Shown: positions 1-5,073, counted from the stretch's first letter. The stretch is DNA of 5,073 nt from Rickettsiales bacterium (GCA_023301015.1 JALZVI010000356.1:1-5073), one strand, 5' to 3'. Notes: generated by a model not told the origin, from the letters alone. Numbers and translations are program-made.

Positions 1-69
1 TAGCTCAGTTGGTAGAGCAAAGGATTGAAAATCCTTGTGTCCCTGGTTCGAGTCCGGGATCGGGCACCA
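1..69 (+). tRNA. tRNA-Phe (anticodon GAA), 5' end cut by the window
   Basis: Phenylalanine tRNA. The anticodon stem AAGGA/TCCTT (20-24 with 32-36) closes a 7-base loop TTGAAAA with anticodon GAA at 27-29. The T arm is CCTGG/CCGGG around the standard TTCGAGT loop. The 3' acceptor strand ATCGGGC is followed by discriminator A and an encoded CCA ending at 69. The window opens at base T8 of the tRNA, so only the 7-base 5' acceptor strand (expected to pair as GCCCGAT) is missing. It lies 15 bp upstream of tRNA-Leu, so the two are probably co-transcribed. Confidence 0.96.
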
Positions 70-84
70 TTTTAAAAGCCACAC

Positions 85-170
85 GCCGGTGTGATGGAAT
101 TGGTAGACATAGCAGACTTAAAATCTGTGGAGCCTAGCTCGTGCCGGTTCAAGTCCGGCCACCGGTACCA
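85..170 (+). tRNA. tRNA-Leu (anticodon TAA)
   Basis: Complete class II leucine tRNA of 86 nt that decodes UUA and UUG. Acceptor strand GCCGGTG (85-91) pairs with CACCGGT (160-166), followed by discriminator A and an encoded CCA. Anticodon stem GCAGA/TCTGT (112-116 with 124-128) closes loop CTTAAAA with anticodon TAA at 119-121. The long variable arm is GAGC-CTA-GCTC (130-140), typical of Leu and Ser tRNAs. The T arm is GCCGG/CCGGC around TTCAAGT. The first acceptor pair is G1-U72, a wobble where a G-C pair is usual. No hairpin plus T-run terminator is visible just downstream. Confidence 0.97.
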
Positions 171-205
171 ATTTTAGCCTCTCAAACCAGACAACATTAC
201 TATTC

Positions 206-215
206 GTTAGCTAAC
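206..215. other. 10-bp perfect palindrome upstream of the orf529 promoter
   Basis: GTTAGCTAAC is a perfect palindrome ending 4 bp before the proposed -35 hexamer of the 529-codon gene. It has no loop, so it is not a terminator hairpin. A dimeric DNA-binding protein could use it as an operator or activator site, but one 10-bp palindrome can arise by chance in AT-rich DNA. The position is the only support. Confidence 0.25.
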
Positions 216-219
216 TGCC

Positions 220-248
220 TTGACTTTCTTAATAATTGTTATTATAAG
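220..248 (+). promoter_or_regulatory. sigma70-type promoter for the 529-codon gene
   Basis: TTGACT at 220-225 (5 of 6 matches to TTGACA) is separated by 17 bp from TATAAG at 243-248 (5 of 6 matches to TATAAT). Predicted transcription start is near 255, giving a leader of only about 9 nt before the ATG at 264. It lies in the 93-bp gap between tRNA-Leu and the gene, so the gene can be transcribed independently of the tRNAs. Confidence 0.65.
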
Positions 249-263
249 AGCTCGAGGTTTATT

Positions 264-1853
264 ATGAGTGGAAATGAAATTACACGGTTGGTTGAAAGAA
301 ACGTAGATGAGATAGAGGTGGACACAATCCCTCCGTTTCTGGCAAGCATTGCGCATGAACATGGCTTCACTACAGAATTATTCTCCCTGTCAGTTGAAGG
401 CATTAAATTTCTTCGTCTGAACAATATTCTCTGGAAAGATGAGGATATGGCAATTCGTTTCGCCCAAAAACTTGTTGAAGCAGAAATTCCCTTAGGACAG
501 TATTTCATCCCATCGCTAGCAGAGTATAATATAAACATGGCAATTCTTAGTCCATGCCATGAAGGTCAAATATTCCCAGAGTTAGTTACCTTAATCATAG
601 ATCACGGCCTTGATCCAAAAGTGCTGACCCTAGAGAGCGCTCAGAAGGAAGTTGCCGTATTCCAAAATTTTAGGAAACCGGAATTTGAATCGCTTCAACC
701 TAGTATATCTTATCACTACAGAATCAAAGAGACAGACCTTGAAAAGCACATTGGTAATATAAAAGACAAAGGTCTAGATGCTCATATACGCCTTGCTGAG
801 AACCTATACTTTTTAATAAACCTAGAACGCTTCTTACTCAACGATTTTTCAAAAGAGTTATTCAGCCTTCTAAAAGACGGAAAGATAAACAATGAAAGGT
901 TTTCTAAATATGCGGTTGAGGCATATAAGTTATCAACTGAAGATATATTTAAAGAGCATTCAGGCTATCTCACAATAGATGCATTCGTTGATAATTACAG
1001 AAGCAAGGCCTATTCTAAATTTTACACATATTTACCCAAAAATCTTTACGGGCTAACTACTGAATTGATTGAAATAGATGCTGAAGAAATCATACAAACC
1101 CTAAAAGAAGGAGAGTTTAAAGAATGGCTACAAGAAAACTACACGAGCGTCCGAATGTTGCTAGACTTAGCAAAGTCAGGAAATGCAACGGCAATTGAGC
1201 TGTTCCGAGACACACAAGCTTTAGATAATGCACTCAATTTCTCCGACACTTATCCAGAAGCCTTCAATTATTTGATAACATCCTTGGAACGTGGCAGCGA
1301 GAAAGCGCAGGCACAAGCACGAGCAGTTTTGTTTTCAGAGCCGGAAAAAATGCCCATCTTCGGCAATGCTTTCAACTCTCACATAATTGCCATAGCAACA
1401 AAAGCAGAGCCACGGGATGAGCCTGAAACATATGAAAAAGTGCAAGGGCTGCTACTGGAACTTAAGGAAGCTAGGCAAGATCAGGATAGGATAAAGAAAG
1501 AAGACCCACGCCAGCAAGGATGGGTGGGTAAAGTTTTTGGATTTGGAAAAAAGGCAGCGAAAGAAATGCCAGCGGAGGAGTTAAAATCATTGGATGAGCT
1601 AATGGCAGATGGCGACAAAATTGTTGCTGACATTACAGAAAAAATCAGAGCAACCCTGTCCGAAGCAAGAGAAAACCGTGCCTTGTCTAAGAAAACGATT
1701 GAAGACGCTCTCAAAGAAGCTGGAATTAGCGACGATAGAATCGCAATTGCAGATGCCGCAGGTAGTCCAGATTTTTTAGCCAAATTATTATTAGATGGCC
1801 CGAAAAAATCGAGAATAGAGGCTGGTGCAGGTTCTACTGAGCGGACAATATAA
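264..1853 (+). CDS. hypothetical protein, 529 aa, mostly alpha-helical, function unknown
   Basis: I do not recognise this protein. The open frame extends upstream to an ATG at 141, but that lies inside tRNA-Leu. The ATG at 264 has GAGG at 254-257, six bases upstream, and follows a good promoter, so it is the likely start. No signal peptide or membrane segment is evident, which suggests a cytosolic protein. Residues 1-380 are rich in Leu, Ile, Phe, Glu and Lys and look helical. Residues 107-119 (LVTLIIDHGLDPK) resemble part of an ankyrin repeat, but no repeat series follows. Residues 387-415 and 436-486 are highly charged, with coiled-coil character. Between them, 419-431 (GWVGKVFGFGKKA) is a short Gly/Phe/Lys patch that could be a linker or an amphipathic contact. 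The C-terminus is polar and probably disordered. The first two thirds are far more AT-rich than recJ, which fits acquisition by transfer, but no mobility gene is present. The reading frame is intact and coding-like. Confidence 0.85.
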   Translation: MSGNEITRLVERNVDEIEVDTIPPFLASIAHEHGFTTELFSLSVEGIKFLRLNNILWKDEDMAIRFAQKLVEAEIPLGQYFIPSLAEYNINMAILSPCHEGQIFPELVTLIIDHGLDPKVLTLESAQKEVAVFQNFRKPEFESLQPSISYHYRIKETDLEKHIGNIKDKGLDAHIRLAENLYFLINLERFLLNDFSKELFSLLKDGKINNERFSKYAVEAYKLSTEDIFKEHSGYLTIDAFVDNYRSKAYSKFYTYLPKNLYGLTTELIEIDAEEIIQTLKEGEFKEWLQENYTSVRMLLDLAKSGNATAIELFRDTQALDNALNFSDTYPEAFNYLITSLERGSEKAQAQARAVLFSEPEKMPIFGNAFNSHIIAIATKAEPRDEPETYEKVQGLLLELKEARQDQDRIKKEDPRQQGWVGKVFGFGKKAAKEMPAEELKSLDELMADGDKIVADITEKIRATLSEARENRALSKKTIEDALKEAGISDDRIAIADAAGSPDFLAKLLLDGPKKSRIEAGAGSTERTI

Positions 1854-1865
1854 ACTCTAAAGCAC

Positions 1866-1894
1866 TTTACATCGTAGCTTGCAAGCGTTAGCCT
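1866..1894 (+). promoter_or_regulatory. weak candidate promoter for recJ
   Basis: TTTACA at 1866-1871 (5 of 6 matches to the -35 consensus) is followed 17 bp later by TAGCCT at 1889-1894 (only 3 of 6 matches to the -10 consensus). Predicted transcription would begin at the A of the recJ ATG at 1901. The poor -10 makes this doubtful alone. It is listed because its spacing to the start codon is identical to that of the trpF and trpB candidates. Read-through from the upstream gene is the alternative, since no terminator separates them. Confidence 0.25.
1877..1886. other. 10-bp perfect palindrome in the gap before recJ
   Basis: GCTTGCAAGC is perfectly self-complementary and lies between the weak -35 and -10 hexamers proposed for recJ, in the 47-bp gap after the unknown gene. 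It has no loop or T-run, so it is not an intrinsic terminator. It could be a protein-binding site, or chance. Confidence 0.2.
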
Positions 1895-1900
1895 AAATGC

Positions 1901-3664
1901 ATGAAAACGGCACTTAACATAGAACAAAGCGTTGCGGGAAATCGGTGGGTTTTTCGGGATGTTGATGATCGGCAAGTGCAGGCGATTCAGCAGCGCTTTA
2001 ACTTCTCGGAATTGTTGGCACGCATCCTTTCTGCACGCGGTGTGGAAGTTGATGCCGCGGAATATTTCCTCAGCCCAACCCTAAAAAACATGATGCCCGA
2101 CCCGTTCCATTATCTCGACATGGACAAGGCGGCGCAGCGTGTTGCAGATGCCGTGGTGAATGGCGAAAAGATCGGAATTTTTGGTGATTATGACGTGGAT
2201 GGCGCGACATCTTCCAGCCTGCTGAAACTGTTTTTTGAAGGGCTTGGCGCCGAAGCAATTATCCACATCCCAAACCGCATTGAAGAAGGCTACGGCCCCA
2301 ATGAGGGTGCGATACAAGGCCTGTGGGACAACGGCGCACGCGTGCTAATCACCGTCGATTGCGGCACAGTTTCCTACGAACCCCTCGCCGCGGCAAAACG
2401 CATTGGCTTTGACACAATCGTGGTTGATCACCATATCGGCGGCGAACAATTGCCCGAGGCATACGCCATCATCAACCCGTGCCGCTTGGATGAATCAACC
2501 CCGCATCGCTATCTAGCCGCTGTAGGAGTTTCATTTATGCTAGCAGTAGCTGTGCAACAGAAACTGCGTGGGATGGATTTTTTTGCGGGCAAGAAAGAAC
2601 CGAATTTAATGCGCTTCCTCGACCTTGTAGCGCTAGGCACAATTTGCGATGTTATGCCTCTAACTGGAGCGAATCGTGCTTTTGTAGCGCAGGGCTTAAA
2701 GGTGATGGCAGGCAGGCAAAATGTTGGATTGGCCGCACTTTGCGATGTATCGAAGCTTTCAGAAAAGCCCGGCGTTTTCCATCTCGGCTTCATGCTCGGC
2801 CCCAGAATTAATGCTGGCGGACGTGTGGGAGAAGCAGCCCTTGGCGCGCGCCTCCTCACCACACACAACCCTGACGAAGCCAGAGAAATTGCCGAACATC
2901 TCGACCATCTAAACCAAGAACGCCGCGCGATTGAAGTTGATTTGGAAGAAGAAGCGACCAAAATTGTTGAGGCAGATGGCGTAGACGAACCATTCCTAAT
3001 GCCCGTCGGCCATGGCTGGCATCAGGGCGTTGTTGGCATTATCGCGAGCCGCTTGAAGGAAAGATATAACCGCCCAACAGCTGTGGTGACTGTACATGAC
3101 GGAATCGCAAAAGGCTCAAGCCGCTCAATCACAGGCGTGGATCTTGGTGCTGCAATTGCTTCCGCGAGCGGTATGGGATTGACTCTAACTGGCGGCGGGC
3201 ACGCAATGGCAGCAGGCTTCACAGCCGAAGAAGCGAAACTGCCTGAGCTGAAAAAATTCCTCACCGAGCGTTTGCGCCCTCAGGTGGAAAATGCAGGCGA
3301 GAGCATGCTGAAGCTGGATGCCGTCGTGAATGTGAACGGCATCACCCCGCAAGTCGCGGAAGAAATGGAAAAAGCCAGCCCGTTTGGCACCGGAAATTCT
3401 GAACCACGCCTAATCATCGCCGATTGCCGATTGATAAAAACCGAAGAGCTACGCGGCGGACATGTGCGCTGCATTTTGGATGACGGAATTGGCGGCAAAA
3501 AACGAGTTTACGCAATGGCATTCCGCTCTATGGAAAAGGATTTGGGACAGTTCTTAATCAAATCCCAAGGCAAGCGCGTACATCTAGCAGTCCGCATCCG
3601 CCACGCCTTCTGGCAAGGCCGCGAAAAAGTGGACGTGCAGATTGACGATGCAGCGCTGGCTTAA
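1901..3664 (+). CDS. recJ: single-stranded-DNA-specific exonuclease RecJ
   Basis: RecJ degrades single-stranded DNA 5' to 3' in the cytoplasm. It acts in RecF-pathway recombination, mismatch repair and base excision repair. All expected motifs of the DHH phosphoesterase family are present: DYDVDG at 96-101, DCGT at 153-156, the DHH triad at 176-178, the ALGTICDVMPL segment with Asp250, and LGPRINAGGR at 299-308. The DHHA1 region follows with GWHQGVVGIIASR (372-384), SSRS (406-409) and GGGHAMAAG (431-439). The C-terminal OB-like domain has PFGTGNSEP (494-502) and GGHVRC (519-524). The 587-aa length is close to the 577 aa of the E. coli protein, and the N-terminus aligns with remembered alphaproteobacterial RecJ starts, so the gene looks complete and active. 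The ATG at 1901 lacks a convincing Shine-Dalgarno sequence. It follows the unknown gene by 47 bp and precedes trpF by 45 bp on the same strand. Confidence 0.97.
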   Translation: MKTALNIEQSVAGNRWVFRDVDDRQVQAIQQRFNFSELLARILSARGVEVDAAEYFLSPTLKNMMPDPFHYLDMDKAAQRVADAVVNGEKIGIFGDYDVDGATSSSLLKLFFEGLGAEAIIHIPNRIEEGYGPNEGAIQGLWDNGARVLITVDCGTVSYEPLAAAKRIGFDTIVVDHHIGGEQLPEAYAIINPCRLDESTPHRYLAAVGVSFMLAVAVQQKLRGMDFFAGKKEPNLMRFLDLVALGTICDVMPLTGANRAFVAQGLKVMAGRQNVGLAALCDVSKLSEKPGVFHLGFMLGPRINAGGRVGEAALGARLLTTHNPDEAREIAEHLDHLNQERRAIEVDLEEEATKIVEADGVDEPFLMPVGHGWHQGVVGIIASRLKERYNRPTAVVTVHDGIAKGSSRSITGVDLGAAIASASGMGLTLTGGGHAMAAGFTAEEAKLPELKKFLTERLRPQVENAGESMLKLDAVVNVNGITPQVAEEMEKASPFGTGNSEPRLIIADCRLIKTEELRGGHVRCILDDGIGGKKRVYAMAFRSMEKDLGQFLIKSQGKRVHLAVRIRHAFWQGREKVDVQIDDAALA

Positions 3665-3674
3665 CCCCGATTCA

Positions 3675-3703
3675 TTTACACAAAGCCTTGAATGTTATAT
3701 AAA
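3675..3703 (+). promoter_or_regulatory. sigma70-type promoter for trpF, predicted leaderless
   Basis: TTTACA at 3675-3680 (5 of 6) and TATAAA at 3698-3703 (5 of 6) are separated by the optimal 17 bp. The six bases 3704-3709 separate the -10 from the ATG at 3710, so transcription is predicted to begin at or next to the start codon. The whole element fits in the 45-bp gap after recJ. This gives trpF its own promoter and also argues against the upstream ATG at 3692, which would lie ahead of the transcript start. Confidence 0.6.
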
Positions 3704-3709
3704 GAATAT

Positions 3710-4291
3710 ATGAAAGCGAAAATTTGTGGATTGAAGAATAGAAGTGACGTGCTGGCAGCAGATGAAGCTGGCGCATATTTCTTGGGCTTCGTGTTCTACA
3801 CGCCTTCCCCACGCAATGTTTCTCCACAACAAGCAGGCGAGATTTCTGCTGATGTGAGTGCCAAAAAAGTTGCAGTAACCGTTGATGCTAGCGACGAGAT
3901 ACTGACTGAAATTATTGAACATTTGCAGCCTGATTACATTCAACTGCATGGCAAGGAATCGGAGCAACGCGCTGCTGAAATCAAAGCTAAATTTAGCCTT
4001 CCCCTTATCCGCTCATGTGCCGCGAATGAATATCCAGAAAGCGAGCTATATGACTTCTTGCTAATCGATTCCCCAGGAGGAGGTACAGGCAAACAGTTCG
4101 ACTACACCAACTTCACCGCCCCCAACCAGTCATGGTTCCTAAGCGGAGGACTGGATGCAGAAAACTTGGTAGATGCTGTGCAACATACAGGAGCAAGAAT
4201 GGTTGACGTTTCTTCTGGAGTTGAACGCGAAAAGGGCGTGAAGGATGCGGTGCTGATCCGAGAGTTTATGAAGAAATCCCAGCAGATTTAA
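3710..4291 (+). CDS. trpF: phosphoribosylanthranilate isomerase (TrpF)
   Basis: TrpF converts N-(5'-phosphoribosyl)anthranilate to carboxyphenylaminodeoxyribulose phosphate, the third dedicated step of tryptophan synthesis, in the cytoplasm. It is a beta/alpha barrel. Counting from the chosen start, KICG contains the catalytic Cys6, and LLIDSPGGGTG (117-127) contains the catalytic Asp120. Other family motifs are FLGFVFY (24-30) with SPRNVS (33-38), DYIQLHG (75-81), SGGLDAENL (145-153) and VDVSSGVE (165-172), the last two forming the phosphate-binding side of the barrel. The length of 193 aa is slightly short for the family (about 200-220) but no motif is missing. An in-frame ATG at 3692 would add six residues. 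The ATG at 3710 places the start just before the KICG strand, as is normal, and sits at the predicted transcript start. The last 26 bp overlap a converging minus-strand gene. Confidence 0.96.
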   Translation: MKAKICGLKNRSDVLAADEAGAYFLGFVFYTPSPRNVSPQQAGEISADVSAKKVAVTVDASDEILTEIIEHLQPDYIQLHGKESEQRAAEIKAKFSLPLIRSCAANEYPESELYDFLLIDSPGGGTGKQFDYTNFTAPNQSWFLSGGLDAENLVDAVQHTGARMVDVSSGVEREKGVKDAVLIREFMKKSQQI

Positions 4292-4664
4292 CCAATTTCG
4301 CTGAGGTGGGAACAGCTGCCTCAGCTTCACCTGCTTCACGAGGAGTTTCTATAGCAGGTTCAGCAATAGCTTTTTGAAAACTTGGGTGGCGAGAATCAAC
4401 AACAATAGATACTTTATAAAAGCCATAGCCATCATTTTCATGAGCCAAATTCAGAGTACATGTTGATCTGCCGTCAATCGCTTTAGAATCAATCCCCTTA
4501 TCCAAATAATGCTGCTTATACTCAGCAATTTGCTCATTGACCTCCTCAAGAGTTCCAACTTTCTCGAATACGTGAGTGATAAAGCTCTGGCCTTCATGCT
4601 CAACGATATTAGTCGTATAACTAGCTAAAGCAAATTGCTGTAATTCTTTCTCACTGTATTTCAT
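4266..4664 (-). CDS. hypothetical protein, 132 aa, function unknown
   Basis: I do not recognise this protein. The open frame extends to 4727, but the ATG at 4664 is preferred because AGGAAAG lies just upstream and a strong promoter ends about 28 bp before it. Residues 1-100 look like a small folded alpha/beta domain. A helical stretch (37-55, Glu/Gln rich) is followed by strand-like segments TCTLNLAHE (68-76) and GFYKVSIVVDSR (81-92). Residues 101-132 are rich in Ala, Glu, Pro and Ser and are probably a disordered tail. There is no signal peptide, membrane segment or recognisable DNA-binding motif. It sits antisense between trpF and trpB, which are usually neighbours in alphaproteobacteria, so it is probably an insertion into the trp cluster. 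Its stop lies inside trpF, and its start faces trpB across 104 bp. The intact frame, ribosome site and promoter support a real gene. Confidence 0.75.
   Translation of the reverse strand: MKYSEKELQQFALASYTTNIVEHEGQSFITHVFEKVGTLEEVNEQIAEYKQHYLDKGIDSKAIDGRSTCTLNLAHENDGYGFYKVSIVVDSRHPSFQKAIAEPAIETPREAGEAEAAVPTSAKLVKSAGISS
4300..4325. other. inverted repeat just after trpF, inside the end of the minus-strand gene
   Basis: GCTGAGG (4300-4306) and CCTCAGC (4319-4325) form a 7-bp perfect stem with a 12-base loop, starting 9 bp after the trpF stop. In trpF mRNA it could act as a weak terminator or a 3' stabilising hairpin, but no T-run follows, so it is not a classical intrinsic terminator. On the other strand it encodes about residues 114-122 of the small unknown protein, so the symmetry may be incidental. 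Confidence 0.3.
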
Positions 4665-4667
4665 TAT

Positions 4668-4674
4668 CTTTCCT
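4668..4674 (-). promoter_or_regulatory. ribosome binding site deciding the start of the 132-aa gene
   Basis: On the minus strand this reads AGGAAAG, with the AGGA core 6 bases before the ATG at 4664. It selects that start over the upstream ATG at 4727, which lies ahead of the predicted promoter. The housekeeping genes in this window lack such a site. Confidence 0.65.
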
Positions 4675-4691
4675 GTAGTATGATGATGACA

Positions 4692-4721
4692 ATTATTAAC
4701 ATATATTAACGTATATGTCAA
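4692..4721 (-). promoter_or_regulatory. sigma70-type promoter for the 132-aa minus-strand gene
   Basis: On the minus strand a perfect -35 TTGACA (4721-4716) is followed after 18 bp by AATAAT (4697-4692; 5 of 6 matches to TATAAT). A one-base shift gives TAATAA with a 17-bp spacer and an upstream TG, as in extended -10 promoters. Predicted transcription starts near 4685, leaving a leader of about 21 nt that contains the ribosome site. The spacer is filled by a 10-bp tandem repeat, which may be an operator. Confidence 0.65.
4696..4718. repeat. 10-bp tandem repeat and overlapping inverted repeat in the divergent promoter region
   Basis: On the plus strand, TTAACATATA (4696-4705) is followed directly by TTAACGTATA (4706-4715), with one mismatch. 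The period is about one helical turn. Overlapping this, ACATATA (4699-4705) and TATATGT (4712-4718) are a perfect 7-bp inverted repeat around 6 bases. Both occupy the spacer and -35 of the minus-strand promoter, so a protein bound here would block that gene. The plus-strand trpB promoter candidate begins only 16 bp to the right. Operator function is inferred from position; AT-rich sequence makes small repeats more likely by chance. Confidence 0.45.
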
Positions 4722-4733
4722 CCCCAAAACAAA

Positions 4734-4762
4734 TTGCCAACCTCCAACTTTTACGCTAAAAA
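4734..4762 (+). promoter_or_regulatory. candidate promoter for trpB, predicted leaderless
   Basis: TTGCCA at 4734-4739 (5 of 6) is followed after 17 bp by TAAAAA at 4757-4762 (4 of 6). Six bases separate the -10 from the ATG at 4769, so transcription would start at the start codon. trpB probably needs its own promoter because the minus-strand gene separates it from trpF. There is no Shine-Dalgarno sequence upstream of trpB to suggest ordinary leadered initiation. The -10 is only fair. Confidence 0.4.
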
Positions 4763-4768
4763 CAATGC

Positions 4769-5073
4769 ATGAACTCAGAAGCTGACAATATTGAATATAA
4801 CTTCCCCGATGAGCGCGGGCATTTTGGGGAATTTGGTGGGCGCTATGTGGCGGAAACGCTGATGCCGCTAATCAATGAAGTTGCCGCAGAATATGAGAAG
4901 GCAAAGACAGATCCTGAGTTTTTGCGGGATATTGAATATTACTCAAAAAACTATATCGGCCGCCCTTCTCCTCTATATTTAGCCGAGCGCCTCACCGAGC
5001 ATTGCGCGGGGCCGAAAATTTATTTCAAACGTGATGAGCTGAATCATACAGGCTCACACAAAATAAATAATTG
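4769..5073 (+). CDS. trpB: tryptophan synthase beta chain (TrpB), N-terminal part, cut by the window end
   Basis: TrpB condenses indole with L-serine to make tryptophan. It uses pyridoxal phosphate and works in a cytoplasmic complex with TrpA. The 101 visible codons cover about a quarter of the usual 390-410 residues. Family hallmarks are [16 protein letters not shown] (12-27), ETLMPLI (29-35), GRPSPLY (64-70) and [15 protein letters not shown] (87-101), in which Lys98 is the expected pyridoxal phosphate-binding lysine. The ATG at 4769 gives a normal family N-terminus. The overlapping ATG at 4765 is in another frame and stops after six codons. No Shine-Dalgarno sequence is visible. The gene diverges from the small minus-strand gene. 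trpA would be expected downstream, beyond the window. Confidence 0.96.
   Translation, partial: MNSEADNIEYNFPDERGHFGEFGGRYVAETLMPLINEVAAEYEKAKTDPEFLRDIEYYSKNYIGRPSPLYLAERLTEHCAGPKIYFKRDELNHTGSHKINN

Noticed and set aside
141..263. Upstream extension of the 529-aa gene to a start codon at 141
   Set aside because: The start lies inside the mature tRNA-Leu and ahead of the predicted promoter; the extra 41 residues are not protein-like.
144..1900. Attachment-site duplication of the tRNA-Leu 3' end flanking the 529-aa gene
   Set aside because: Apart from the 7-base TTAGCCT shared at 174-180 and 1888-1894, no copy of the tRNA 3' end occurs before recJ, and no integrase is present.
1854..1900. Intrinsic terminator between the 529-aa gene and recJ
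   Set aside because: The short symmetric sequences (TAAAGCACTTTA at 1858-1869 and the 10-bp palindrome) lack a proper loop and a following T-run.
1481..1975. Minus-strand open frame of 164 codons across the end of the 529-aa gene and the start of recJ
   Set aside because: It is antisense to two well-supported genes, has no good start signals and shows low-complexity shadow composition.
3692..3709. trpF start at the ATG at 3692
   Set aside because: It would add six residues before the normal TrpF N-terminus and lies upstream of the predicted transcription start; neither start has a good ribosome site.
3665..3709. trp attenuator or riboswitch ahead of trpF
   Set aside because: The gap is only 45 bp, has no tryptophan-codon leader and no paired terminator structures; it is accounted for by a promoter.
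4665..4727. 21-residue N-terminal extension of the minus-strand gene to 4727
   Set aside because: The extended start lies ahead of the predicted promoter, while the ATG at 4664 has a good ribosome site.
4765..4785. Reading frame starting at the overlapping ATG at 4765
   Set aside because: It ends after six codons and is out of frame with trpB; a leader peptide with tryptophan codons is not seen.

Overview
The window looks like chromosomal DNA from a proteobacterium, most likely an alphaproteobacterium. The evidence is a full-length RecJ with alphaproteobacterial-style N-terminal sequence and a trpF to trpB gene order, which is common in that class. The assignment rests on recalled family features, not on a search. 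Base composition is uneven. recJ, trpF and trpB have mixed, moderately GC-rich codons (36 of 60 bases are G/C at 3301-3360). Much of the first large gene is strongly AT-rich (17 of 60 at 901-960).

Layout from left to right: the 3' part of tRNA-Phe(GAA), missing only its first 7 bases; a complete tRNA-Leu(UAA); a 529-codon gene of unknown function with a near-consensus sigma70-type promoter; recJ (single-strand 5'-3' exonuclease); trpF (phosphoribosylanthranilate isomerase); a small unknown gene of 132 codons on the minus strand, whose end overlaps the end of trpF by 26 bp; a 104-bp divergent promoter region; and the first quarter of trpB (tryptophan synthase beta chain), cut by the window end.

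The known genes are housekeeping functions: translation (two tRNAs), DNA repair and recombination (RecJ), and tryptophan synthesis (TrpF, then TrpB two steps later). The two unrecognised genes sit between them. One lies just downstream of a tRNA gene and the other splits the trpF-trpB pair in antisense orientation, so both look like accessory insertions. No integrase, transposase or flanking attachment repeat is visible.

The most interesting pattern is in the start signals. recJ, trpF and trpB have no clear Shine-Dalgarno sequence. Each has a -35-like hexamer (TTTACA, TTTACA, TTGCCA) beginning exactly 35 bases before the start codon, with a -10-like hexamer 17 bases further on that ends 6 bases before the ATG. 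This is the geometry of leaderless mRNAs. It is convincing for trpF, fair for trpB and weak for recJ. The two unknown genes instead have a purine-rich site upstream of the start. I found no recognisable new multi-gene system; the novelty candidates are the two unknown genes and the promoter architecture.
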